Shown: positions 11,432 through 20,824 of the stretch, one piece after another
How positions within the stretch are numbered: the stretch's first letter is position 1
Layout of the letters: the number at the start of each line of letters is the position of its first letter
Assembly: GCA_016710115.1 (NCBI GenBank)
Contig: JADJLN010000007.1
Span: 62,001 to 126,000, forward strand
Reading direction: 5' to 3'
Source of the DNA: Saprospiraceae bacterium
Lineage (GTDB): Bacteria; Bacteroidota; Bacteroidia; Chitinophagales; Saprospiraceae
Length of the DNA: 64,000 nucleotides
Program-made: the position numbers and the translations under genes
The notes under the pieces: model-generated
Told to the model about the DNA's origin: nothing
Databases searched by the model: none
What the model saw: the letters and a program-made list of their open reading frames with translations, nothing else

Positions 11432-11470
11432 TTTACAGTCCAAATATCAGAACGCTTTGTTCCTGTTTGG

Positions 11471-13099
11471 CTATTCACCAAGAAATGGATACCTGTAATC
11501 CGTAGGGGAGACAAATGCTTCCTTGATCGTTCGTGCTGAAACCCAACGGTATAAGTTCAGGATCGAACCAGCTTTGTCATTCGTTCCACTTCCTCTGGCA
11601 CCACCAAACGGTTGTTGACCAACAACTGCACCTGTAGGTTTGTCATTGATATAGAAATTACCCGCATTGTGTGTCAGTGCCTTTGTTGTATGCTGAATGA
11701 TACTCCGATCCCGGGCAAAAATGGCTCCCGTCAGTGCGTAGGGAGAGGTTTGATCCAGCAAATGAAGCATCTGGTCGTACTGCTCATCTTCATAGACATG
11801 AATAGTCAGGACAGGCCCAAAGATTTCCTCACACATGGTCACATACTTTGGATCTTCTGCTACAAGAACGGTGGGCTCAATAAAATACCCCTTTGATTTA
11901 TCAAATCCACCGCCAACGATGACCTCAACACCCTTTGCAGATCGAGCTTCTGAAATATATCCAGAAATTTTATCGAATGCCTTTTCATCAATCACGGCAT
12001 TGATGAAGTTACCGAAATCTTCAGGTGAGCCCATCCGAAACGATTGAACATCCCTGACCAGCTTCTCTTTTACGCTCGGCCATATACTTCGTGCTATGTA
12101 CGCCCTGGATGCCGCGGAACATTTCTGCCCCTGGAACTCGAAAGCACCACGAGCCAATGCTGTCGCAACAGCAACAGGATCTGCACTATGATGAGCTACG
12201 ACAAAATCCTTTCCTCCTGTCTCACCGACGATTCTCGGGTACGAACGGTACTTCTGGATGTTGGCACCTATGATATTCCACATTTTCTGGAAAACACCCG
12301 TGCTACCGGTAAAATGCAACCCACCAAAATCTGCGTGTTCAAAAATCACATCTCCGGCTACCGGGCCATCGACAAAGACCAGGTTGATCACACCATCTGG
12401 CAGGCCGGCTTCCATCAGGATCTCCATAATCACTGCAGCCGAGTAGATCTGTGTTTCTGCAACCTTCCAGACTACCGTATTACCCATCAATGCCGGCGCA
12501 GATGGAAGATTGCCCGCTATTGACGTGAAATTGAACGGAGTCAATGCGAATACAAACCCCTCCAGCGGACGGTATTCCAGTCGATTCCAGATCGTCGGCG
12601 GACTCAAAGGCTGTTGCATATACATTTCCGTCATGTATTCCACATTGAAACGGAAAAAATCGCAAAGCTCGGCCACCGCATCGATTTCTGCCTGGAAGAC
12701 ATTTTTCGACTGGCACAACATCGTCGCCGCATTCATCTTGTCTCGATACGGTCCGGCAAGAAGATCGGCGGCCTTGAGAAAGATGGCAGCCCGATCTTGC
12801 CAATCCATCGATTCCCACGAAGCTTTGGCTGCCATTGCTGCTTCAATCGCCTGAAGAACATGAGCAGCATCACCCTTGTGAAATATACCCAACGTATGTC
12901 CCAATTCATGAGGTGGATGCATCGTCTTTGTCTTGCCAGTTCGCACCTCTTTCCCGTTGATAATCATCGGGATATCTGCTTGGATCGATTTGAGTTCGTT
13001 CAATTTGGCAAGCAGTGATTTTCGTTCCGGGGAATCCGGACTGTAGGCAAGTATCGGTTCATTCACCGCAGGCGGAACCTGAAAAAATGCATTCGACAT
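11471..13099 (-). CDS. pruA: L-glutamate gamma-semialdehyde (1-pyrroline-5-carboxylate) dehydrogenase
   Basis: Oxidises glutamate semialdehyde to glutamate with NAD+, the second step of proline breakdown. The 542-residue protein has an aldehyde dehydrogenase fold: substrate/NAD region TPFNFTSIAGNLP, general-base Glu in ETGGKDFVV, and catalytic Cys in GQKCSAASRAY. Length and motifs fit the free-standing P5CDH, not the fused PutA. I use ATG 13099 (MSNAFFQVPPAVNEP) instead of the longer version starting at 13168, because a TACCTTTG promoter element lies between the two. No proline dehydrogenase gene is adjacent. Confidence 0.93.
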   Translation of the reverse strand: MSNAFFQVPPAVNEPILAYSPDSPERKSLLAKLNELKSIQADIPMIINGKEVRTGKTKTMHPPHELGHTLGIFHKGDAAHVLQAIEAAMAAKASWESMDWQDRAAIFLKAADLLAGPYRDKMNAATMLCQSKNVFQAEIDAVAELCDFFRFNVEYMTEMYMQQPLSPPTIWNRLEYRPLEGFVFALTPFNFTSIAGNLPSAPALMGNTVVWKVAETQIYSAAVIMEILMEAGLPDGVINLVFVDGPVAGDVIFEHADFGGLHFTGSTGVFQKMWNIIGANIQKYRSYPRIVGETGGKDFVVAHHSADPVAVATALARGAFEFQGQKCSAASRAYIARSIWPSVKEKLVRDVQSFRMGSPEDFGNFINAVIDEKAFDKISGYISEARSAKGVEVIVGGGFDKSKGYFIEPTVLVAEDPKYVTMCEEIFGPVLTIHVYEDEQYDQMLHLLDQTSPYALTGAIFARDRSIIQHTTKALTHNAGNFYINDKPTGAVVGQQPFGGARGSGTNDKAGSILNLYRWVSARTIKEAFVSPTDYRYPFLGE

Positions 13100-13117
13100 G
13101 ATCCAGTAAATTTTGTG

Positions 13118-13125
13118 CAAAGGTA
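13118..13125 (-). promoter_or_regulatory. -7 promoter element for pruA
   Basis: TACCTTTG on the minus strand, an exact TAnnTTTG match, lies 18 bases upstream of ATG 13099 and supports that start. Confidence 0.55.
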
Positions 13126-13193
13126 GTAAAGAGGAGAGGGCATGCCGTAAATCAAGCCGGATAATCACCGGAATTCTTCCTTTTATTTACGAT

Positions 13194-13685
13194 CTACTGG
13201 CTATGATTGATCTCTACATAAGTTCTAACAGGGATATGCAAGGCCTGTGGGATAAATGGCGAAGCATCACCGCCTCCCTTGATGATCTCTCGTACAATGG
13301 TGGATGAAATATGCGAAAACTCAGGCCGACTGATCAGAAATACAGTATCCAGGCCATCACCGACAATACTGTTCAGCTGAGATATGGTTTTTTCATAATC
13401 AAAATCAGAAGCGTTACGTAAACCGCGTAACAGATAGGATGCACCTACTGTTTTACAGAAATGAGCTGTCAGATTCTCAAAACTGGCGATTTCCACTTTG
13501 GGTTGATGTTTGAAGACCTCATTCAACCAGATCATACGCTGATCCAGATCAAATAGCGTTTTCTTTTGAGAATTCACACCAACCCCAATGATGATCTTGT
13601 CAAAAAGAGGCAAGGCCCGCTCGACGATATCCACATGTCCAGTCGTAATAGGGTCAAATGATCCTGGAAATACAATGATCTTCAT
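13194..13685 (-). CDS. coaD: Phosphopantetheine adenylyltransferase
   Basis: Transfers AMP from ATP to 4'-phosphopantetheine, the penultimate step of coenzyme A synthesis. The 163-residue protein matches the family length. It has the nucleotidyltransferase motif GSFDPITTGH (residues 8-17) and the C-terminal motif HISSTIVREI, which closes the nucleotide site. RGLRNASDFDYE in the middle is also characteristic. It is transcribed toward pruA, separated from it by 94 bases, and is probably the second gene after the small membrane protein. Confidence 0.95.
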   Translation of the reverse strand: MKIIVFPGSFDPITTGHVDIVERALPLFDKIIIGVGVNSQKKTLFDLDQRMIWLNEVFKHQPKVEIASFENLTAHFCKTVGASYLLRGLRNASDFDYEKTISQLNSIVGDGLDTVFLISRPEFSHISSTIVREIIKGGGDASPFIPQALHIPVRTYVEINHSQ

Positions 13686-13737
13686 AATCCGAAATTAACG
13701 GAATCTATGAACAAGTGAATACCAGTTGACGAAAAGA

Positions 13738-13947
13738 TCAATCGACAGGACCTGAACGGTCACTGATCACCATCAGGATACCTGTCATCATCAGGATCAA
13801 CCTGGCCAAAAATCCCCAACCTCGGCCGAAATGATCCATCCATACCATAAACTGAAGCTGGACTCCAACCATACTCAGTACAATGGAGAGAAATCCCAAT
13901 ACAAATAAGATAAAGCCAATGACAGTTATCCAACCCTGCTGACGCAT
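13738..13947 (-). CDS. Small two-helix membrane protein, 69 residues
   Basis: Two hydrophobic stretches (about residues 7-30 and 46-62) are joined by a short polar loop with Gly-Arg. There is no signal-peptidase site. The ORF is read in the same direction as coaD, 52 bases upstream. I recognise no family; topology and neighbourhood support a real inner-membrane protein of unknown role. Confidence 0.5.
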   Translation of the reverse strand: MRQQGWITVIGFILFVLGFLSIVLSMVGVQLQFMVWMDHFGRGWGFLARLILMMTGILMVISDRSGPVD

Positions 13948-14056
13948 AACATTCGTTTAAGAGGCATTGCCAAGATAGGCATCAGCAAGGTGATGGATGG
14001 AAATTCATAGAAAATCGACCTAATTTGTACAGGCACCAATTCGGCATTACCTTTGG

Positions 14057-14948
14057 ATGGCTCCCAGAATGACCATGACGACAACAGTAAATTCACCTGT
14101 CAAATTGATCGAATGCCCGCGCGATGCCATGCAAGGGCTGACTCCGATCATTCCGACGGAAGTGAAAGTCCGCTACATCCAGCAATTGTTGTCCGTTGGC
14201 TTTGATACCTGGACTTTGGGAGTTTCGTCTCACCAAAAGCAATCCCACAGATGGCCGACACGGCTCATGTATTGGAAAGCCTGGATCTGTCTTCTACACA
14301 CACAAAACTGCTGGCGATCATTGCCAACAGTCGAGGCGCAGCTGATGCGGCCGCCTATTCACAGATTTCCTATCTGGGGTATCCGTTCAGTGTTTCTGAA
14401 ACATTCCAGATTCGCAACACAAACGCAACAATCCAGGAATCTCTCGGTCGTGTTTCTGATATCCTGGAAATAGCTGATAAAGGCCGAAAGGAAGTGGTCA
14501 TCTATATATCCATGGGTTTTGGGAATCCATATGGTGATCCCTGGAATGTGGATATCGTCCTGCAGTGGGTTTATCAGTTGCGAGAAATGGGCGTTCGCAT
14601 TTTTCCTTGAGTGATACGATCGGCGTTTCCAGCCCGGACAATATCAGTTATCTGTTTGAATCCCTGATACCTGCGTTGCCTGACATCGAATTCGGAGCCC
14701 ATCTCCATACCACGCCTGCGAGTTGGAAGGAAAAGGTACATGCTGCTTATGAAAGTGGTTGCCGTCGTTTTGATGGTGCTTTGAAAGGATATGGTGGTTG
14801 TCCAATGGCCCGAGAAGAATTGACGGGGAATATGCCCACGGAAAAAATGATCGGCTATTTTGAACCTCTTGGTTACCTTCCAGATATTCGTCTCAACCAA
14901 TTGGAGGAATCCCTGACCATCGTACCATCTGTATTTCCTCATGGCTAG
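14057..14948 (+). CDS. Hydroxymethylglutaryl-CoA lyase-like enzyme, two frameshifts
   Basis: HMGL-like TIM barrel expected to cleave HMG-CoA to acetoacetate and acetyl-CoA in leucine or ketone metabolism. Visible motifs: the N-terminal metal/substrate pair in ECPRDAMQG (canonical GPRDGLQ), FGSFVSPKAIPQMADT, the metal-binding GAHLHTTP, and GYGGCPMA with the active-site Cys. The reading frame breaks twice: near 14205-14212 (frame 2 to 1), and in the T run 14600-14604 (frame 1 to 3), where one T is missing (VRIFSLSDTIGV). The corrected length of about 297 residues is normal. The EVGPRDGLQ motif is altered to ECPRDAMQG, so an HMGL-related lyase with another substrate is possible. The stop overlaps the GNAT start by eight bases. 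Confidence 0.85.
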
Positions 14949-15402
14949 ATCCAGCCATGATTATATCTGTTCGTTTGCGTTTGGCTCTCCTGCCTACGAT
15001 GAAAGCATTCATTTGCGCTATCTCATTCTCAGAAAGCCACTGAATCTGGAATTTGAACCTGTAGATCTGAAAATGGAATGGGATTCACTCCATCTAGGCT
15101 ATTTTGACAGTCTTGACAACCTCCTCGGATGCCTGGTTCTGCAACCAGTCTCTGAAACAATCTGGAAAATGAGACAGGTGGCTGTTTCAGAACGAAGGCA
15201 AGGCGAAGGGATCGGACATCAACTTGTCCTGGAGGCTGAACACCGGGCACTTCAGAATGGGATTTCAACCATATCCCTCCATGCCCGTTTTACTGCCATC
15301 GCCTTCTATCAGAATCGGGGATATACGATACAATCAGAACCCTTCCAGGAAGTGGGTATTCCTCATGTCAAAATGTCAAAAGCGCTGCTGTCCAGGGAAT
15401 AG
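14941..15402 (+). CDS. GNAT-family N-acetyltransferase (ElaA-like)
   Basis: A 153-residue GNAT fold. Motif A, RQVAVSERRQGEGIGHQLV (about residues 77-95), forms the acetyl-CoA pyrophosphate loop. Motif B follows with HARFTAIAFYQNRGY, where a Tyr is well placed as general acid. The substrate cannot be read from sequence. It is translationally coupled to the HMG-CoA lyase (eight-base overlap), a link that may or may not be functional. Confidence 0.85.
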   Translation: MARSSHDYICSFAFGSPAYDESIHLRYLILRKPLNLEFEPVDLKMEWDSLHLGYFDSLDNLLGCLVLQPVSETIWKMRQVAVSERRQGEGIGHQLVLEAEHRALQNGISTISLHARFTAIAFYQNRGYTIQSEPFQEVGIPHVKMSKALLSRE

Positions 15403-15439
15403 CACCGGGCCTATTGTCTGTTCAAGTCCGGAAGAAAGG

Positions 15440-18064
15440 TTATTCCAGTTTGATCCATTTTCCTGACCGAATCTGATTTTGAAGACGGGTGGTCAACACA
15501 TAACACCCGGTATTCAGGTTTGAAGGCAGATCAATCACCAAATCTTTACCCCCACCAGACCTTGACTGTCCCTTTCTGATCAATCTGCCTGATAGATCAG
15601 TGATTTGCCAGTCAACTTCCGTTGAAGTCAAATGGGCCATTTCAGCTTTCAATACAGTGCCCTCAACCGGATTCGGGAGAATTCTCAAGGGCTGAATTTG
15701 TTGCGGCTCTCCTGGCGAGGCAATCGAAACGACCTCTTCAATCGCAAAGTCCCAGATCCCCCGTCCATAAGTACCAAATCGGACTGTCTGCTGCAACGGT
15801 AGGAATTCGACACTCCAGTAAGTCTGCAAGGGGGCCGCTGCTCCCAGCATCGGATACCATTCCTGGTCTGCCTGTACAAAGACAAAAGGCCCTGTCTCTG
15901 TTGCAGCGAATAATAGACTTTCATCGTCATTGGCGGCAAGATCAAGAATCAGGGTAGGAGGGAGGCCCTCATTCATACTGGTAAAACTCATGCCCCCATC
16001 ATAGGAAACCAGCATCGCCGGACCGCTGTATCCACTTCCACCAAAATAGATCGTCTCCGGATTCATCTTGGATGGTAATATTGCAGCGCCATAGAGATAC
16101 TGTCCTCCGGGAACGGTATTCAGACTTTGTTCCCAGGTTTGTCCCTTATCCTGAGAAGTAAAGAAATATCCGTTCGTGGTTGCTGCATACATCACCTGTG
16201 GATCAAAAGGTGAAAAAGCAAGTACACTTACTTCCCCTCCAGAGTAGTCCCTAAAATCAAAGGGTAATTGCTCCGCTTCCATTTGGAAGTTCACTACCTC
16301 CAATTTCACAATAAAGGAACCCGGGCCACCATCCAGAGCTCCGCCTGCCATGTACACAATATTCTTGGAGGGATCAGGATCAGCGACCAGCGGTGGAATC
16401 CATACACTCTCATTATCCGAATCAAGGGTAAAATCCGCAGTAATTCCTCCACTGACAGGATAATCCCAAAAAGAGACCCAACCACCCGGATAGACCATCC
16501 ACAAATGCTGGCCGTTTCCTGTAAATACCATATGGCCATAGTCGCCTGAAATGGCTTGATCGAAATCAAGAACGTCTCCCTCCCAAAGATCCAGTCCACG
16601 CTGAAAACCCTGGTCCTGCGAACCGGCATAGATATACAGCTCATCAACAGGGTCGGTCACAACATCATAAAACTGTCCGACATTCAATCCTTCCAAACCC
16701 AGATTATCAAACGTGGCTCCATCGTATGTCACATTCAACCCACCATGATTACTGATGAGGAAAAACGGTGTTCCATCCTTCTTTTTATACTCAGCGAAAT
16801 ACATGATATCTGCATGTAAGGCACCTTCAACATCGTGATAATACTCCCACCACTTGTTAAACACCTGCCAGTTTTGCCCACCATTTACACTGCGATGACA
16901 TTCAACTTCTCCCATCATCATAAAGGATGGATTCGTCTCACTGACAAAAACGCCTACACCCCAGGGATTTTTTTCTAACGTCGAGATATATGTCCACTTT
17001 GCACCGTGGTTGGTTGAAACAAAAAGGTCATCCTTCGAGGAATACATATAATACGTGATCAATGTATCCACTTTCAGAGCCTCCAGATTGGCACGTTCAT
17101 TTCCAATCCCGAGAATCAACGTTTTTCCTGCCAACTCAGGAATACCGGTTTGCGCATTCAGGTGATACAACTCGGTTATGGATGGCGCTGCCTTTTTCAG
17201 CATGGCTACTGTGTTCGTGCCTTTGATCCGGGTGAGACAGTAATTATTCACGTCCTTATCTTGGAAGGAGATCACTTTTTCAAAATGTTCTCCCTGATCC
17301 GTAGACCGATAAATGCCCACATCATCCGTCCAGGGTCCAGGAAGCCATTCTTCGACCAGATAGTAGATCGTTTGCAGGGAATCATCGAGTACAATCGGGT
17401 ACCGACGATCTCCCCAATTGTTGTCATATGTAGCCAAACCCTCCGAAGGTGTCCAGGTTAACCCCTCATCATCGGAATAATGAATGATTTTATTGATGAT
17501 GGCCAGCAGTCGTCTACCTGTATCTGTTTTGACAAATTGGATCAGATCGCCACTAAACCTGTAGTCCTGATTGACCACTACCCAATTTGAGCCTTCCAAT
17601 GAACCCTTAAACAGGGTGCCCCCAGCTGAGATCAGCCAAATCTCGTCTGTATCCGGGTCATAGGTTGTCGCCATCACGGAGCCAGCCTGATTTTTACTGC
17701 CTCGTTCATTCCATTTGCCGATCAATTGACCATCTGCCAGGATTTCCTGATCACCTGATCCACGAAGCAGACGAGCTTGCTGTCGTTGTTCAGCCATATA
17801 GCGTTGATTCTGGTATTCCAGAGTTCGCCAATCAGTACCAGGTGCGGCACCATGCATCAGATCAATCCAGGCTTCCCGTTTCACTCTTTCTCCGCCTGTT
17901 TCTCCCTCCATTCGGACAGCCGTTTTCCCTTCTGTTGGAACAGGAATATCAGGGGCCAAAGATTGAGCAGACCAATAGGTCAACCCGGACACCAGCAAAA
18001 AACAGGCTACACTTCCAATGATAAGAAAACGCTTTTGTATGGTCATGAAAATGATACTTGACAT
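15440..18064 (-). CDS. Vps10/sortilin-like BNR-repeat beta-propeller with T9SS sorting tail
   Basis: An 874-residue exported protein. An N-terminal hydrophobic segment (KRFLIIGSVACFLLVSGLTY) is followed by a beta-propeller with Asp-box repeats of the form S-x-D-x-G-x-x-W: SDDEGLTW, STDQGEHF, STNHGAKW, SVNGGQNW, SQDKGQTW, SYDGGMSF. The C-terminus from about residue 790 (LRILPNPVEGT) is a Bacteroidota secretion-tail domain. Asp boxes are structural, so a sialidase or xyloglucanase activity cannot be claimed. In this phylum such proteins are common T9SS cargo on the cell surface. ATG 18046 is an alternative start. It lies eight bases downstream of the symporter gene, on the same strand... the symporter gene is transcribed first toward it only if read from 19419 down, so the two form one directon. 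Confidence 0.85.
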   Translation of the reverse strand: MSSIIFMTIQKRFLIIGSVACFLLVSGLTYWSAQSLAPDIPVPTEGKTAVRMEGETGGERVKREAWIDLMHGAAPGTDWRTLEYQNQRYMAEQRQQARLLRGSGDQEILADGQLIGKWNERGSKNQAGSVMATTYDPDTDEIWLISAGGTLFKGSLEGSNWVVVNQDYRFSGDLIQFVKTDTGRRLLAIINKIIHYSDDEGLTWTPSEGLATYDNNWGDRRYPIVLDDSLQTIYYLVEEWLPGPWTDDVGIYRSTDQGEHFEKVISFQDKDVNNYCLTRIKGTNTVAMLKKAAPSITELYHLNAQTGIPELAGKTLILGIGNERANLEALKVDTLITYYMYSSKDDLFVSTNHGAKWTYISTLEKNPWGVGVFVSETNPSFMMMGEVECHRSVNGGQNWQVFNKWWEYYHDVEGALHADIMYFAEYKKKDGTPFFLISNHGGLNVTYDGATFDNLGLEGLNVGQFYDVVTDPVDELYIYAGSQDQGFQRGLDLWEGDVLDFDQAISGDYGHMVFTGNGQHLWMVYPGGWVSFWDYPVSGGITADFTLDSDNESVWIPPLVADPDPSKNIVYMAGGALDGGPGSFIVKLEVVNFQMEAEQLPFDFRDYSGGEVSVLAFSPFDPQVMYAATTNGYFFTSQDKGQTWEQSLNTVPGGQYLYGAAILPSKMNPETIYFGGSGYSGPAMLVSYDGGMSFTSMNEGLPPTLILDLAANDDESLLFAATETGPFVFVQADQEWYPMLGAAAPLQTYWSVEFLPLQQTVRFGTYGRGIWDFAIEEVVSIASPGEPQQIQPLRILPNPVEGTVLKAEMAHLTSTEVDWQITDLSGRLIRKGQSRSGGGKDLVIDLPSNLNTGCYVLTTRLQNQIRSGKWIKLE

Positions 18065-18072
18065 GATTGATT

Positions 18073-19419
18073 CTACTTGTCTTGTGCAGGATAATTGTCA
18101 TCCCACTTTTTCTCTACAGGATCATGCAGCATGCCAAGTGACTTCCCAACGATCATGGCTATGGTTGCATCACTGGTCACATTCGCTACGGTTCGAATCA
18201 TATCCAGTGGGCGATCAACGGCAAAGATAAGGGCTAAACCCGCTTCAGGAACACCTATTGCACTCAACACGATGACCAGCATGACCATTCCAGCTCCGGG
18301 AACAGCTGCGGATCCGATCGATGCCAATGTGGCTGTCAGGATCACCGTAATCTGTTGACCCAGGGTCAACTCCATTCCCAGTGTATTGGCAATAAAGACA
18401 GCAGCTACTGCCTGGTACAGACTGGTTCCATCCATATTGACAGTGGCGCCAACAGGAAGTACAAAACTGGCAACCTCTTCATCAACACCAAGATGTTCTT
18501 GTACCCGTTCCATGGTCACAGGCAGTGTAGCGGCACTCGAACTGGTAGAAAATGCGAGTAATTGAGCCGGTGCAATCCCCTGGAAAAAGGACTTGTAACT
18601 CCGTTTTGTATAGATTTTAACCAGAGCAGGGTAAAATGCAAAGATCAGAATCAACAAACCCAGAATAACTGTGATGGAATACATGATCAAGGCCATAAAC
18701 AACTCCACGCTGGGTGATTCAACCACGAGTGTAGCCATTAAAGCAAGGACACCATAAGGAGCACCAAGCATAATCAGGTCGATCAGTTTCATGATGACCT
18801 CATTCAACGAGTGGAAAAAGCTGACCACGGGTTTGGCATCCTCCTCCTTGATCAGGATGAGACCAATCCCGAGAAAGATCACAAAAAAGATGACCTGGAG
18901 CATGTTGCCATTCTGACTTAATGCCTCGAATATATTGTCAGGGACAATATCGACCAGGGGCTGAAGAGGTCCTGAATCTCTGGTTTCAAAGGCCGCTTCG
19001 ATCTTTCCACTCGCATCCGTAGAATAGAGTGCCATTAGTTCATCTTTGGTTGCTGGACTTAATGACCTGGACGGCTTGATCAGATTGACAATGAACAAAC
19101 CCAATGAAGTGGCGGCCAATGTGGTAAAAACATAGAAACCGATAGTCCGAATACCGATGCGACTGAACTTGCTGATGTCCTTCAGCGCCGCAACACCCGT
19201 GATCAAGGAAGTAATAATCAACGGAATAGCGATCAGTTTCAGCAAATTGATGAAGATGGTACCAAAGGGTTTGATCCAGTCAATCACAAGAGTTTTCCCA
19301 TCCGGTATAGAAAACAGGTTACCCATGGAAAAACCAGGAAAATAGGGGAGGAGCAGACCGGTAAGAATACCGACCACGATGCCAAGTAGGATCTTCCAAT
19401 GCAACGCCAGTGCCTTCAT
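18073..19419 (-). CDS. Dicarboxylate/amino acid:cation symporter (DAACS family)
   Basis: A 448-residue inner-membrane carrier of the GltP/DctA type, which imports glutamate, aspartate or C4-dicarboxylates with H+ or Na+. It has about eight membrane helices. The Ser-rich hairpin STSSSAATLPVTMERVQ and the helix-7 motif NMDGTSLYQA, both substrate/cation-site hallmarks, are present. A large extracytoplasmic insertion lies around residues 125-165. The gene ends eight bases before the start of the BNR protein, so they may be cotranscribed. Specificity between glutamate and succinate cannot be read. Confidence 0.9.
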   Translation of the reverse strand: MKALALHWKILLGIVVGILTGLLLPYFPGFSMGNLFSIPDGKTLVIDWIKPFGTIFINLLKLIAIPLIITSLITGVAALKDISKFSRIGIRTIGFYVFTTLAATSLGLFIVNLIKPSRSLSPATKDELMALYSTDASGKIEAAFETRDSGPLQPLVDIVPDNIFEALSQNGNMLQVIFFVIFLGIGLILIKEEDAKPVVSFFHSLNEVIMKLIDLIMLGAPYGVLALMATLVVESPSVELFMALIMYSITVILGLLILIFAFYPALVKIYTKRSYKSFFQGIAPAQLLAFSTSSSAATLPVTMERVQEHLGVDEEVASFVLPVGATVNMDGTSLYQAVAAVFIANTLGMELTLGQQITVILTATLASIGSAAVPGAGMVMLVIVLSAIGVPEAGLALIFAVDRPLDMIRTVANVTSDATIAMIVGKSLGMLHDPVEKKWDDNYPAQDK

Positions 19420-19465
19420 GTGTCGATTTTGCCGGAAGATAATAAAAGACTGCCTGGCTGGCGAA

Positions 19466-20145
19466 TCAGTGTAATTTGATGCCTCTCAAGATTTCCCGCT
19501 TGCCAGGTGGCCCCGGCAATCGCTCGACAGAAAGTCCAAGACGCTGGAGAGTTCGCCTGACTTCACCTTTGGCACAATAGGTGACAAATACGCCTCCAGG
19601 AACAAGCGTCTTTATAAACAAGGATAATGTCCCCTCCGACCAGAGATCTGGCTGGGTCGTTGGGCTGAAGGCGTCATAGTAGATCAGATCTACATCTACA
19701 TGTTCCGGATTCCAACATAAGGCATCCGTGTTCAATTTAAACAGACGGAATCGATCCGTGATGTCGATCCGTTCTGACCAGAACACTGATGAATCTTCTT
19801 AAATGCTTCCATATAATCCGGAGCATGAAGCTCAGCGTAGTTCAATTGAAGAACAACATCAAGGGACAATGGAAACAATTCCAAAGCGATATAGCTGATG
19901 ATGCGCTGACGTTTTTCCGCGGAACACAAACTGAGCCATGCATTCAGGCCTGTACCCAGACCCAACTCAAGAATCCGTATTGGCTGTTCCTCACGTATCC
20001 GGGAGAAAGCACAATGGAGACCAGCTTCAATGAACACAACCTGTGATTCCTGGATGGCCCCGAATCGCGAATGATAGGTAGTTTTAAAATCCTGACTTTC
20101 AATAGTATGCGAACCATCTCCCGTCAGCTGTAGGAGATATTTCAT
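19466..20145 (-). CDS. mnmD: tRNA 5-methylaminomethyl-2-thiouridine methyltransferase, one frameshift
   Basis: Free-standing MnmC2-type (DUF752) methyltransferase that completes the mnm5s2U modification at wobble uridine 34. Motifs: the family phrase GDGSHTIESQDFKTTYHSRFG split as GDGSHTIESQ and TYHSRFGA, the SAM-binding loop LELGLGTGLNA, and the catalytic Asp region LIYYDAFSPTTQPDLW. The flavin oxidase half (MnmC1) is absent, as expected for MnmD. The frame breaks by one base near 19785-19790, between FKKIHQ and VFWSERIDI. ATG 20145 overlaps the ytxJ stop (ATGA), implying translational coupling. Confidence 0.9.
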
Positions 20146-20495
20146 GCCGAACCTCCCGTGCGGATCGGCCCCAATAAGCAAGCGACCTCCTTCCCGTGAA
20201 TATCCAGATGGTCTTCATCCCAGATACATTCTCCCGTATGGACAATCAAGGCCTGGGGAGATTCATGAATGACTCCCATTTCTACAGCAATCAATTGAGA
20301 CAGTTTTCGCTGACTGACAACATCGATAATCCAGGCATCCAAACCCATAGATGCAAAATGTTCTTCCAATCGGATTTTTACAATGCTGGAAAGTGAACAG
20401 CGATGACTGTGTTTGAACAAAAACACAGGTCGATCGGCAGAAAGCGATAGAAACTGTTGCCAACCGAGGTCATCAGTCAGCCAGGTCCAATGCAT
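20142..20495 (-). CDS. ytxJ: Bacillithiol-system monothiol bacilliredoxin
   Basis: A 117-residue thioredoxin-fold protein of the YtxJ (BrxC) family, thought to remove bacillithiol from mixed disulfides on proteins. The diagnostic strand-loop FLFKHSHRCSLSS carries the single active Cys in place of a CxxC pair. It forms an operon with a tiny lipoprotein upstream (seven bases away) and mnmD downstream (ATGA overlap). The bacillithiol ligase gene bshC at 36.2 kb shows that the cell probably makes this thiol. Confidence 0.9.
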   Translation of the reverse strand: MHWTWLTDDLGWQQFLSLSADRPVFLFKHSHRCSLSSIVKIRLEEHFASMGLDAWIIDVVSQRKLSQLIAVEMGVIHESPQALIVHTGECIWDEDHLDIHGKEVACLLGPIRTGGSA

Positions 20496-20501
20496 GAGCC
20501 G

Positions 20502-20660
20502 TTAGAAAATGGAAACCAGGGTTTGCAGGATAGCATCCCATTGAATATCCAGACGGAAATTATTCGGACATCCGCTACCACGATTGCATGAGGATAACAG
20601 CAAAACCAGACCGAACAGTGCGATAGAGCGTACAACTCCAAATCCCTTTTTCTTCAACAT
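20502..20660 (-). CDS. Very small lipoprotein, 52 residues
   Basis: A positively charged start (MLKKKGFGVVR), a hydrophobic core and the lipobox LLSSC (Cys 25) give a clear lipoprotein signal. The mature part is only about 28 residues (CNRGSGCPNNFRLDIQWDA...), with a second Cys at residue 31. The gene ends seven bases before ytxJ, so it is probably the first gene of that operon. I know no function. The signal, the spacing and the intact frame argue that it is real. Confidence 0.65.
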   Translation of the reverse strand: MLKKKGFGVVRSIALFGLVLLLSSCNRGSGCPNNFRLDIQWDAILQTLVSIF

Positions 20661-20796
20661 GATACGAGGTGTTTAAAATTCAATTCGGTAACGATACCGA
20701 TGGTCTGAATATTTCCTGCAAAGATATTGTTTTCAACATGAATTCACCAAACCCCGAAAAGTCAGAACCAAAACAACATGTTATGACCACCGTTCG

Positions 20797-20804
20797 TACT
20801 TTTG
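20797..20804 (+). promoter_or_regulatory. -7 promoter element for pdhB
   Basis: TACTTTTG, an exact TAnnTTTG match, lies 20 bases before ATG 20825. It sits inside the apparent longer reading frame from 20669, which is why the shorter start is chosen. Confidence 0.65.
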
Positions 20805-20824
20805 CAGCCACAATTCAGACAATC

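Noticed and set aside
12044..12523. A 159-codon open frame on the + strand opposite pruA
   Set aside because: It lies wholly opposite a conserved enzyme, has no start signal or family resemblance, and is typical antisense shadow.
20669..20824. Longer N-terminus for pdhB
   Set aside because: An exact TAnnTTTG promoter element lies inside this stretch, and homology to E1 beta begins only at ATG 20825.
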